Made by a program: the position numbers and the translations under genes. DNA of 64,000 nucleotides from Salibaculum sp035270045 (GTDB lineage: Bacteria; Pseudomonadota; Alphaproteobacteria; Rhodobacterales; Rhodobacteraceae). Below the pieces are notes generated by a model, which did no database searches, was not told the DNA's origin, and was given only the letters and a program-made list of their open reading frames with translations. Below, piece by piece: positions 23,094 to 31,033 of the stretch (positions are counted from its first letter, which is position 1; each line of letters starts with the position of its first letter). The stretch covers positions 1-64,000 of the forward strand of contig NZ_DATFIP010000086.1 in the NCBI RefSeq assembly GCF_035270045.1, read 5' to 3'.

Positions 23094-23956
23094 GTCGGGT
23101 GGAACGTGCCCGCCGGGGACAGCGTAAAGATCTCGGCCCCGTCTGCGGTGATACCGATGGAATGCTCGAACTGGGCCGAGAGCTGCTTGTCCCGGGTCAC
23201 CGCCGTCCAGTCATCCTTGAGCACCACTGTTTCCGGGCGGCCCAGGTTGACCATGGGTTCGATGGTGAAGAACATTCCCTCTTCCAGCATCGGACCGGTG
23301 CCCGCGCGCCCGTAGTGCAGCACGTTGGGCGGAGCGTGGAACACCCGGCCCAGGCCGTGGCCGCAGAAATCACGCACAACGCTCATGCGCTGACCTTCCA
23401 CGTGGGACTGGATGGCGTGGCCGATGTCGCCAAAGGTGTTGCCCGGGCGCGCGGCCTCGATTCCCTTCATCAGCGCATCATGGGTCACCTGGAGCAGCCG
23501 CTCGGCCTTCTGGTTGGGCCGTCCACCGGCGACAAACATCCGGCTGGTATCGCCGAACCAGCCATCCAGGATCACAGTGACGTCGATGTTCAGGATGTCG
23601 CCGTCCTGTAAAGCGTCGGTGTCGCGGCGCTTCTCGAAGTTCTTAGATATGGTCTCGGATCTGGCCTTGGGGATCGGCGCGCCGGGGATACCGTGGCAGA
23701 CCACGTGATTGACGCTGATGCAGCTGGCGTGCTGGAACCCCTTGTAGCCGATCGTGGCCGATGCCGCCCCGGCCTCGCTCACCCAGTCGGTGATCTGCCT
23801 GTCAAGGTCGCCGGTGGTGGCGCCGGGCACCACGTGATCGGCGATCCTGTCCAGTATCTCGGCCGCAAGCCGCCCGGCGGCATGCATTCCAGCGAAATCC
23901 GCCCGTTCGTGCAGGCGAATGCCATCCCTTGTGATCCTGCCGTGCGTGTCGTCCAT
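23087..23956 (-). CDS. map: Type I methionine aminopeptidase
   Basis: A 289-residue dinuclear-metal enzyme that removes initiator Met from nascent proteins. Metal ligands and catalytic residues are in NHVVCHGIP (His), NIDVTV (Asp), GDTSRM (Asp), CGHGLG (His), TIEPMV (Glu) and FEHSIG (Glu). Between HGIP and DGDILNID there are about 26 residues, versus about 7 in E. coli Map, an insertion of about 19 charged residues including KNFEKRRDT. The start at 23956 (MDDTHGRITRDG) is chosen; the frame stays open upstream, but only over the antisense of sfsA. It is in the same orientation as sfsA. Confidence 0.95.
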   Translation of the reverse strand: MDDTHGRITRDGIRLHERADFAGMHAAGRLAAEILDRIADHVVPGATTGDLDRQITDWVSEAGAASATIGYKGFQHASCISVNHVVCHGIPGAPIPKARSETISKNFEKRRDTDALQDGDILNIDVTVILDGWFGDTSRMFVAGGRPNQKAERLLQVTHDALMKGIEAARPGNTFGDIGHAIQSHVEGQRMSVVRDFCGHGLGRVFHAPPNVLHYGRAGTGPMLEEGMFFTIEPMVNLGRPETVVLKDDWTAVTRDKQLSAQFEHSIGITADGAEIFTLSPAGTFHPTY

Positions 23957-24024
23957 GGCACCTGTTCCTTGTTTGACCTTCAGATAAGGCAAAACCGTCC
24001 GGCGCAAAAGGCCCGGCAATGCGT

Positions 24025-24729
24025 CTAATGCGCCGTGGTCGAGCCCCGAAAAGCGCAGGCGGGACCAAGGGTAATCGCCTCCCGCGTGATCGCGGCACGA
24101 TGACAGACCACCTCGACGCCGGCTGCCCGGGCGGCCTGATAGGCGCCGGCATAGGCCGGGTCGATATCCGCGGCCAGGTCCATTTCGGCACAGTCCGTGC
24201 GTTGGACCAGGTAGAACATCACCGCGCGCCGCCCCGTCCGGGCGACCTCGGCCAGGTCGTTCAGGTGCCGGGTTCCGCGTTTGGTGACGCTGTCGGGAAA
24301 CTCCGCCAGGCCGGGTTGCCGCGCCAGGGTCACCGACTTGACCTCGACGAAGGTATCCTCGCCCAGGCAGAAATCCACGCGGCTGCCGGTGCCGAACTTC
24401 ACCTCGGCGCGGACCCTGCCAGCACCGGCCAGCGCGGGCACCGCCCCGGCCCGCAATGCTTCGCCCACCACACGGTTGGCCAGCCCGGTGTCGATGGTGA
24501 CGAAACCGCTGTCCAGTTCCACCAGACGCCAGCCCCAGTCGAGCTTCTTTTTCGGATCGTCGTTGCGTTCCAGCCAGACCCTTGTCCCCGGCGCGTTCAG
24601 CCCCAGCATCGAGCCGGGATTGGGGCAATGCGCCTTCACCTCTTCACCGGTGTCCAGCACAACGTCGGACAGGAACCGCATGTAGCGGCGTTTCAGCCGG
24701 CCGGGCACGAGGGGAGTGGCAAAACGCAT
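24025..24729 (-). CDS. sfsA: SfsA-family DNA/RNA-binding nuclease
   Basis: A 234-residue protein of the sugar-fermentation-stimulation family, more recently described as nucleases. Hallmarks are the N-terminal PLVPGRLKRRYMRFLSDV, AHCPNPGSMLGL, SRVDFCLGEDTFVEVKSVTL (nuclease-fold Asp/Glu-x-Lys) and FPDSVTKRGTRHLNDL. Length is normal. It lies upstream of map on the same strand (68-bp gap) and divergent from the CinA-like gene (39-bp gap). Confidence 0.94.
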   Translation of the reverse strand: MRFATPLVPGRLKRRYMRFLSDVVLDTGEEVKAHCPNPGSMLGLNAPGTRVWLERNDDPKKKLDWGWRLVELDSGFVTIDTGLANRVVGEALRAGAVPALAGAGRVRAEVKFGTGSRVDFCLGEDTFVEVKSVTLARQPGLAEFPDSVTKRGTRHLNDLAEVARTGRRAVMFYLVQRTDCAEMDLAADIDPAYAGAYQAARAAGVEVVCHRAAITREAITLGPACAFRGSTTAH

Positions 24730-24768
24730 GACCCCGACCTATACCAAGGCCCAGCGAAGGAGAAGCCA

Positions 24769-25491
24769 ATGCCGAACCCAACCGCCGCCATGCTCGTGAT
24801 CGGGGATGAAATCCTGTCGGGACGCACCCGCGATTCGAACATGCATTTCCTGGCCGGTGAATTGACGCGGATCGGCATCGACCTGAAAGAGGTGCGCGTG
24901 GTCAGCGACGACCGTGCGGCCATCGTCTCGGCACTGAATGCCCTGAGCGCAGCCTTCGACACGGTCTTCACCTCGGGCGGGATCGGGCCGACGCATGACG
25001 ATATCACCGCCGATTGCGTGGCGGCGGCCTTCGGCGTGGGCATTGACGTGCGCGATGATGCCCGTGCCATCCTCAAGGCGCATTACGACCGCGCAGGGAC
25101 CGAGCTGAACGCGGCCCGGTTGCGCATGGCGCGCATCCCCGACGGGGCCGCGCTGATCGACAATCCCGTCAGCGCGGCCCCGGGATTCTCGCTAAAGAAT
25201 GTACACGTGCTGGCGGGGGTCCCCTCGGTCTTTCAAGCCATGGTGGCGAGTGTCCTGCCGATGCTGGTGGGGGGCGCCCCGATGCTCAGCCAGACACTTC
25301 GGGTCAATCGGGGCGAGGGCGATGTCGCGGGTCCGCTGGCCCGCGTCGCCGAGGCCTTTCCGGATCTCTCCATCGGCTCCTACCCGTTCCAGAAGGATGG
25401 GGCATACGGCACCCATGTCGTGGTACGAGGCGTCGACGGTGCGCAGGTGGATGCCGCCATGGTGCGGCTGGCTGCCGACCTTGGGGCATGA
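24769..25491 (+). CDS. CinA-type molybdopterin-binding domain protein
   Basis: A 240-residue protein made only of the N-terminal MoCF/COG1058 half of CinA; the C-terminal NMN deamidase half is absent. Family landmarks are VIGDEILSGRTRDSN, TSGGIGPTHDDIT and VLAGVPSVFQAM. In full CinA this half has ADP-ribose pyrophosphatase activity; for the short form the activity is inferred. The start at 24769 has AAGGAGAAG just upstream. The stop overlaps the next gene (ATGA), opening a four-gene operon to 27716. Confidence 0.9.
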   Translation: MPNPTAAMLVIGDEILSGRTRDSNMHFLAGELTRIGIDLKEVRVVSDDRAAIVSALNALSAAFDTVFTSGGIGPTHDDITADCVAAAFGVGIDVRDDARAILKAHYDRAGTELNAARLRMARIPDGAALIDNPVSAAPGFSLKNVHVLAGVPSVFQAMVASVLPMLVGGAPMLSQTLRVNRGEGDVAGPLARVAEAFPDLSIGSYPFQKDGAYGTHVVVRGVDGAQVDAAMVRLAADLGA

Positions 25492-26204
25492 CGCCGGCGG
25501 CCCTGACAGACCTGATAGACGCCACTTGGCCCGCCGCATACTTGCGCCGCGACGGGCCCTGGACCATCCGCGCAGGCAAAGGCGGTGGCAGCCGTGTCAG
25601 TGCAGCAACAGCCCACACGCCCCCAAGCCCCGATGACATTCCCACCGCCGAGGCGGCCATGCGGGCGCTGGGGCAGGTGCCGCTGTTCATGCTGCGCGAC
25701 GGCGAAGAGGTGCTCGACGCCGCGCTCGCCGAACGCGGATACGGGGTCAAGGACCCGGTTACGCTCTATGCCGCGCCCGTGGCGCAACTGGCGCTCCAGC
25801 CGCCGCCGATCACCTGCTTCAGGGTCTGGCCGCCATTGGCCGCGCAGCGGGAAATCTGGGCCGCGGGCGGGATCGGTCCGGAGCGGATCGCGATCATGGA
25901 CCGCGCCGGGACGCCCAAAACCACGATACTGGGCCGCTGCGACGACACCCCGGCCGGGACGCTCTTCGTCGCGCTGCATGGGCGCGCGGCCATGGTTCAC
26001 GCCATCGAGATCCCGACCCGTTTCCGTCGCCGTGGAATGGCCCGGCTGATGGTGCAGGGCGCAGCGGTCTGGTCGCAGGAAGCAAAAGCAAAAACCCTCG
26101 CCGTTCTTGTCACGAAGGCCAATATCGCAGCGAATGCGCTCTACTCTTCCCTCGGGATGCGCGCTGCGGCAGGATATCACTATCGAATTCACCCGGAGAC
26201 CTGA
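25488..26204 (+). CDS. GNAT-family N-acetyltransferase
   Basis: A 238-residue acyl-CoA transferase. The C-terminal GNAT fold has the acetyl-CoA-binding motif A region FRRRGMARLMVQGAAVW followed by NIAANALYSSLGM, the usual end of the domain. The N-terminal half is less typical and may be a substrate-binding or degenerate GNAT repeat. The acceptor is unknown. It overlaps the previous stop (ATGA) and the next start (TGATG), so translation is coupled. Confidence 0.88.
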   Translation: MTPAALTDLIDATWPAAYLRRDGPWTIRAGKGGGSRVSAATAHTPPSPDDIPTAEAAMRALGQVPLFMLRDGEEVLDAALAERGYGVKDPVTLYAAPVAQLALQPPPITCFRVWPPLAAQREIWAAGGIGPERIAIMDRAGTPKTTILGRCDDTPAGTLFVALHGRAAMVHAIEIPTRFRRRGMARLMVQGAAVWSQEAKAKTLAVLVTKANIAANALYSSLGMRAAAGYHYRIHPET

Positions 26205-26776
26205 TGCCCGACAACGACCAGCCCACCGCTCTTGACCTGCCCATGGTGGAGCCCCTTCCCACGGACACGGCGAAATATTTCGCCATCTGCGAGAAAAAGC
26301 TGGGCCTGGTGCCCAACGTGCTGCGCGCCCATGCCTTCAATATCGACAAGCTGAACGCCTTCACGGCCATGTACAACGAGCTTATGCTGGCCGGCAGTGG
26401 GCTGACCAAGCTCGAACGCGAAATGATCGCCGTGGTGGTCAGTTCCGTCAACAAGTGCTTCTACTGCCTGACCGCCCATGGTGCCGCGGTCCGCGACTTG
26501 TCCGGTGATCCCGTGCTGGGCGAGAGGCTGGTGATGAACTGGCGCGTCGCCGACCTGGACGCGCGGCAGTTCGCCATGCTGGGCTTTGCCGAGAAGATAA
26601 CGCGGGCAAGTGCCGAGATCACCGAGACCGACCGCCGGGCCCTGCGCGATGTGGGTCTGAGCGATCACGATATCTGGGACATCGCCAATGTTGCCGGGTT
26701 CTTCAACATGACCAACCGGGTTGCCTCGGCCACCGACATGCGGCCCAACGCGGCCTATCACGGGCAATCCCGCTGA
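26204..26776 (+). CDS. AhpD-like peroxidase-related protein (carboxymuconolactone decarboxylase fold)
   Basis: A 190-residue all-helical protein of the AhpD-like superfamily. The redox motif KCFYCLTAHG (Cys-x-x-Cys with following His) is the AhpD active-site pattern used to relay electrons to peroxiredoxins. The segment EKKLGLVPNVLRAHAFN is typical of the 'peroxidase-related enzyme' subgroup. It starts in the stop of the GNAT gene and is followed 7 bases later by the OmpA-like gene. No AhpC lies next to it; the nearest peroxiredoxin is at 20545. Confidence 0.9.
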   Translation: MPDNDQPTALDLPMVEPLPTDTAKYFAICEKKLGLVPNVLRAHAFNIDKLNAFTAMYNELMLAGSGLTKLEREMIAVVVSSVNKCFYCLTAHGAAVRDLSGDPVLGERLVMNWRVADLDARQFAMLGFAEKITRASAEITETDRRALRDVGLSDHDIWDIANVAGFFNMTNRVASATDMRPNAAYHGQSR

Positions 26777-26783
26777 GGTCGAG

Positions 26784-27716
26784 ATGACACTGGTGCGCGT
26801 CCTGTTCCTGGCTTTCCTGCCCGCGTCGGCTGGGGCCGTAACGCTGGAATTGCCGGCCAGTGCGAATCTTCAGTCCGAAGTCAGCGAGAGCCCGGGAACC
26901 TATGACATGCCGGTTGCACCCTGGCGGGTCGACGGGATGCCGGTGCTATCGCACGAGGGGGCCTTTCGCCAACAGGCCTGGCTGATCGAGGGCTCGGGAC
27001 TGACCACCGCACAGATTCTGCTGCCCCTGCGCGACCAGCTGTCGGAGGCCGGTTTCGAAGTTCTGTTCGAATGCCGGGCCGACGGATGTGGCGGCTTCGA
27101 TTTCCGCTTTTCCACCCGGGTGATCCCCGCACCGGACATGCACGTGGACCTGGGCGATTTTCGATACCTCGCCGCCGAACGCAACCGTAGCGACGGCACG
27201 GAACTGGTAAGCCTGCTGATCAGCCGCTCGGCGCAGGCGGGCCATGTTCAGATCACCCGCATCGGCCCCCCGGCCGAGGCCGAGACCGACCGGGTCACCA
27301 CCGGCGCGCCTCTACAGCGCGCCGAATCCGCCTCGCCCGAGGCGCTGGCCGAGCGGCTGGAAACCCGCGGACGCGCCGTGCTTTCGGACCTCGCCTTCGA
27401 GATCGGATCGGCACAGCTGGGGGCAGGCAGCTTCGGCTCGCTGTCCGAACTGGCGACCTACCTTGCCCTGCACCCCGAGCGACGCATTGCCCTGGTCGGG
27501 CACACTGATTCCGTCGGGGCGCTTGAAAACAACATCGCGCTCAGCCGCCGCCGGGCCGGATCGGTGCTGGAACGGCTGGCCACGGAGCACGGCGTGCCAC
27601 GCCGCCAAATGGAGGCCGAGGGCATGGGCTATCTCGCCCCACTGTCCAGCAATCTGACCGAGGCCGGGCGCGAGTCGAACAGGCGTGTCGAAGTGATCCT
27701 GCTGTCAACACGCTGA
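26784..27716 (+). CDS. Secreted protein with C-terminal OmpA peptidoglycan-binding domain
   Basis: A 310-residue exported protein. The signal peptide (MTLVRVLFLAFLPASAGA) is followed by an N-terminal domain of about 170 residues without a recognised family, with one Cys pair (ECRADGCGG). A linker then leads to a C-terminal OmpA-like domain (about 190-310) with LVGHTDSVGALENNIALSRRRA and the closing ESNRRVEVILL. The Asp and Arg that grip diaminopimelate are present. It is probably periplasmic and tethered to peptidoglycan. It is the last gene of the CinA-GNAT-AhpD operon. Confidence 0.88.
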   Translation: MTLVRVLFLAFLPASAGAVTLELPASANLQSEVSESPGTYDMPVAPWRVDGMPVLSHEGAFRQQAWLIEGSGLTTAQILLPLRDQLSEAGFEVLFECRADGCGGFDFRFSTRVIPAPDMHVDLGDFRYLAAERNRSDGTELVSLLISRSAQAGHVQITRIGPPAEAETDRVTTGAPLQRAESASPEALAERLETRGRAVLSDLAFEIGSAQLGAGSFGSLSELATYLALHPERRIALVGHTDSVGALENNIALSRRRAGSVLERLATEHGVPRRQMEAEGMGYLAPLSSNLTEAGRESNRRVEVILLSTR

Positions 27717-27886
27717 AGGGCGCCGGCCCTATACCTTGGCGCGATCACGACGGGGTCGGGCGATACCAACGGGAGACGGGCAGACCTTGGCCCTTGCCGG
27801 CCCGGTCATCGGCACCCCGACCTTGCGCCCCTTGCACTTCGGAGGTGGAAGGATCAGGTCATCAGGTGCAGCAAGACAGGCGAGCC

Positions 27887-28804
27887 ATGGGACATGCACA
27901 TCACCACCATAACCACATCGACCCAACGGCCGGAGATGCCAGGGTGGTCGGGGCAATCGCAGTCAATGTCGTGCTCACGCTGGCGCAGATCGCCGGGGGG
28001 CTGTTGTCCGGCTCCTTGGCGCTGGTCGCCGATGCGGTTCACAATCTGTCCGACGCCGCCTCGCTGGGCATCGCGCTCGCCGCTCGCAAGATCGCACGCA
28101 AACCTGCGCAACCCTCGATGAGCTTCGGCTATGGTCGGGCCGAGGTGGTGGCGGCCCTCATCAACTACACCGCTCTGATCCTGATCGGATTCTACCTGGC
28201 CTGGGAGGCCGCTTGGCGGTTCGTCGATCCCACGCCCGTGGGCGGGTGGATCGTTGTGATTATCGCCGGGGTCGCGCTTATGGTCGACACGGTCACGGCG
28301 CTGTTGACATGGCGGATGGCCAAGGACAGCGTGAATATCCGGGCGGCTTTCCTTCACAACCTGGCCGATGCCGCGGGGTCGATCGCGGTAATCGTCTCGG
28401 GGGTGCTGATCCTGCTGTTCAACTGGTGGATCGTGGACCCGATCATCACGCTGGGGATCGCCGGCTACATCCTTTGGATGGCCCTGTCCGAGATGCCCCC
28501 CGTGATCCGCACGCTGATGCTGGCCAGCCCCGCGGGACTATCACCCGAGGCGGTGCATGCAGCGGCGCAGGATGTCCCGGGGGTGCGGGCGATCCACAAC
28601 GCTCAACTGTGGGAAATGCAGGAGCATCAGGCCGCCTTCCATGCACATGTCGTCATCCGCAGGGGGGACTGGTCACGGGCCGACGCGATCAAGACCCAGA
28701 TCAAGGCGCGTCTGAACCGCGATTTCGGGATCACACACAGCGTGCTGGAACTGGAATGCGCTGCACATGCCTGCACCGATGCGCCGCGTTTCGGGCAAGC
28801 CTGA
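27887..28804 (+). CDS. Cation diffusion facilitator (zinc/divalent metal exporter)
   Basis: A 305-residue CDF transporter that exports Zn2+ or similar ions from the cytoplasm against protons. The N-terminus is His-rich (MGHAHHHHNH), typical of zinc CDFs. Six helices are visible, with the metal-site pair ADAVHNLSDA (helix 2) and FLHNLADAAG (helix 5), i.e. the HxxxD/DxxxD tetrahedral site, and a C-terminal cytoplasmic domain with VIRRGDWSRAD. The ATG at 27887 is chosen for the His-rich start; an upstream in-frame ATG adds sequence of unlikely composition. Confidence 0.92.
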   Translation: MGHAHHHHNHIDPTAGDARVVGAIAVNVVLTLAQIAGGLLSGSLALVADAVHNLSDAASLGIALAARKIARKPAQPSMSFGYGRAEVVAALINYTALILIGFYLAWEAAWRFVDPTPVGGWIVVIIAGVALMVDTVTALLTWRMAKDSVNIRAAFLHNLADAAGSIAVIVSGVLILLFNWWIVDPIITLGIAGYILWMALSEMPPVIRTLMLASPAGLSPEAVHAAAQDVPGVRAIHNAQLWEMQEHQAAFHAHVVIRRGDWSRADAIKTQIKARLNRDFGITHSVLELECAAHACTDAPRFGQA

Positions 28805-28814
28805 CAAGAATGGA

Positions 28815-28846
28815 CCAAAAAGAAGCCGCGGCCCGGGGGCCGCGGA
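28815..28846 (-). terminator. Intrinsic terminator after the LysR gene
   Basis: Read on the minus strand: an 8-bp perfect stem (28826-28833 with 28838-28845), a four-base loop and then TTCTTTTT. It lies 43 bases past the LysR stop codon and separates it from the convergent CDF gene. Confidence 0.8.
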
Positions 28847-28888
28847 GGTTGGGGAAGCATCCCATCAGGAAGATCGTTTCGCCGGCTC

Positions 28889-29794
28889 CTACCAGCGTTC
28901 CGGGCCCTTTTCCGCAAAGGCATGGGCCAGAAAATCAATGAAGGCACGGACCTTGGGCTGGGTGAACCGGCCCGGCGGGTAAACGGCATAGATACCCTGG
29001 GTCTCCAAGGGCAGATCGGGGATCGCGTCCTCGACCAGGCCCTGGTGCATCGCCTCGGCATAAAGAAAGCTGGGCAGGTAGGCGATGCCCAGCCCCGAGA
29101 TCGCGGCATTCAGCAGGGATTGCCCATCGTTCACCGTCAACCATCCAGCGGTCCGCACCTGGCGTTTTTCGCCAGAGGGCGCGGTCAGTTTCCAGACGGC
29201 GGAATTGGCGGCATTGGAATAATGCAACAGTTTGTGTTCGTTCAGGTCGTCAATGCGCTGAGGGCGGCCGTGCTTCTGGAAATACGACGGGCTGGCGACC
29301 ATCCGCTTGGACGTCTCGGTCAGCTTGCGCGCGCGCAGGGTACTGTCTTCCAGCTCACCAATGCGGACAGCCATGTCGAAGCCTTCGGATATCAGTTCAA
29401 CATAGCGGTTGTTGAGCACCATGTTGACGGTGATATCGGGAAACTCCTGAAGGAATTCGCCCAGCACGGGGGAGAGGTGATTGACCCCGAAATCGGTGGC
29501 CACGGATATTCGCAGCAGGCCCGCGGGATCCGATTGCATCGAGGTGACAAGGGCATCCGCCTCGCCCGCGTCGGTCAGCACCCGCCGAGCCCGATCGTAG
29601 TAGGCCAGGCCGATCTCGGTTGGACTGACCCGCCGAGTGGTCCGATTGAGCAGCCGTGCGCCCAGGCGCGCCTCGAGAGAGGACACATGCTTGGAAACGG
29701 CGGACTTCGAAATGCCCATCTTTTTTGCAGCATCCGTGAACCCGCCCTGGTCCACGACCGTGGCAAAGGCTTCCATTTCGGTCAGACGATCCAT
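28889..29794 (-). CDS. LysR-family transcriptional regulator
   Basis: A 301-residue regulator with an N-terminal winged helix (MDRLTEMEAFATVVDQGGFTDAAKK, then SKSAVSKHVSSLEARLGARLLNRTTRRV). The C-terminal periplasmic-binding-like effector domain resembles the CrgA/DsdC-like subgroup (YVELISEGFDMAVRIGELEDSTLRARKL). It is divergent from the Hint-domain gene (228-bp gap) and convergent with the CDF gene. LysR proteins often control a divergent neighbour, so the Hint gene is a possible target, but no clear T-N11-A site could be assigned. The start at 29794 matches the family. Confidence 0.92.
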   Translation of the reverse strand: MDRLTEMEAFATVVDQGGFTDAAKKMGISKSAVSKHVSSLEARLGARLLNRTTRRVSPTEIGLAYYDRARRVLTDAGEADALVTSMQSDPAGLLRISVATDFGVNHLSPVLGEFLQEFPDITVNMVLNNRYVELISEGFDMAVRIGELEDSTLRARKLTETSKRMVASPSYFQKHGRPQRIDDLNEHKLLHYSNAANSAVWKLTAPSGEKRQVRTAGWLTVNDGQSLLNAAISGLGIAYLPSFLYAEAMHQGLVEDAIPDLPLETQGIYAVYPPGRFTQPKVRAFIDFLAHAFAEKGPERW

Positions 29795-30022
29795 CCTGTG
29801 TCCTCGGTACTGTCCCGTGTTCAGACACAATGCTTGATCCTGAAATCGGGCAGGACTGCGGCGCGCGCCTGACAATTGATAGGTTTTCCGGGAACCGTTC
29901 AGCGCACGGAAACGCGCCCTGCCTCACAAGTAGCTTATGACCCAAGAATTGCCTGAGTTCGGAACCAATTCGCACAGATTCATGCGGTCAAGCCTAGAGA
30001 GGCGATAATAAGGAGACCTCCA

Positions 30023-31030
30023 GTGGCCAGTTACCAGATTTACACCCTGGATAAATCCGAGGTTTCCGTTTCCGGCGGGGAAAGCCTTGACGGGGTGACA
30101 CAGGGCGACGGTTCGCACCTGGAGGGCGAAACGATCACGCTCGACTCCAACAACTGGCAAGCGATCGACATCTCTGACAATGACAGCAGCTTCGGCGATA
30201 GTGATTCCGGCCAGTCACTGGACGGGCCGCAAACCATCAACGGCATCTCTTACGCGTCGGGGACGACTGTCGAGGCAGAGTATCAGCTGACCGTATCGGA
30301 CGGCACAACTACCTACGAGGTCATCGCCTTCAACGTGAACAACAGTTCACCGGCTTACGGCACGGTGGAGGGCCTGGCCTTCATCGGCGGATTTCCCCCG
30401 ACCGGCGTTCCGCTGACGGTCCAGACTGCCACCGAGGGGCCCAACTTTCTGGCCGCGGACTACGCCGTCCCCTGTTTTGCAAGCGGAACGCTGATCGACA
30501 CGCCCGACGGGCCGGCCCCGGTCGAGAGGTTGCGTGCGGGCGATATGGTCCTGACCGCTGATCGCGGGCCGCAAAGCCTGTGGTGGATCGGGTCCACGAC
30601 GGTTGCCGCGATCGGTGCCCATGCGCCGATCCACCTGCCCCCGGGCGCACTCGGCAACACCCGCGCACTGCGCCTGTCGCCCGAACATCGCGTGCTGATC
30701 GGCGGCTGGCGGGCCGAACTGCTTTTCGGCACGGACAACGTGCTGGTGGCGGCCAAGCATCTAGTCGGGCACGGTGGGATACACCGCGCATCGGGCGGGT
30801 CGGTGACCTACCATCACCTGATGTGCGAACGGCACGAGATCCTCTTCGCCGAGGGGGCCGCAACCGAGAGTTTCCATGTCGGCGACACGATCCTCGACCG
30901 GATGCAGGCCGCCACCCGTGCTGAGCTTCTGACCCTGTTTCCCGAGCTGGCCGCGCCGACGAGGGCCGCGCGGCAGACCGTTCGCCCCTGTCTGCGCGGC
31001 TACGAAGCGATTGTCCTCTCGGCGGCCTGA
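30023..31030 (+). CDS. Hint (Hedgehog/intein) domain protein, roseobacter type
   Basis: A 335-residue protein read from a GTG with a strong AAGGAG site (30010-30015) 7 bases upstream. The N-terminal 150 residues are acidic and Asp/Ser/Gly-rich (about residues 20-110) without a known family. From Cys151 (PCFASGTLIDTPDG) a Hint_2-type domain runs to about residue 290, with LRAGDMVLTADRG, LSPEHRVLIGG and HLMCERHEILFAEG. Hint domains can do self-splicing or cleavage. The canonical C-terminal His-Asn of inteins is not seen, so at most N-terminal cleavage is expected. It has no classical signal peptide. The family is common in roseobacters with unknown role. Confidence 0.85.
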   Translation: MASYQIYTLDKSEVSVSGGESLDGVTQGDGSHLEGETITLDSNNWQAIDISDNDSSFGDSDSGQSLDGPQTINGISYASGTTVEAEYQLTVSDGTTTYEVIAFNVNNSSPAYGTVEGLAFIGGFPPTGVPLTVQTATEGPNFLAADYAVPCFASGTLIDTPDGPAPVERLRAGDMVLTADRGPQSLWWIGSTTVAAIGAHAPIHLPPGALGNTRALRLSPEHRVLIGGWRAELLFGTDNVLVAAKHLVGHGGIHRASGGSVTYHHLMCERHEILFAEGAATESFHVGDTILDRMQAATRAELLTLFPELAAPTRAARQTVRPCLRGYEAIVLSAA

Positions 31031-31033
31031 GGG

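Noticed and set aside
23957..24628. Long minus-strand extension of map (513-residue frame)
   Set aside because: It is the antisense shadow of a different frame of sfsA; Arg/Gly-rich translation and the true Map start lies at 23956.
27729..27956. 75-residue minus-strand ORF before the CDF gene
   Set aside because: Proline/arginine-rich with no start signal and half of it antisense to the CDF gene; the 170-bp gap shows no supported gene.
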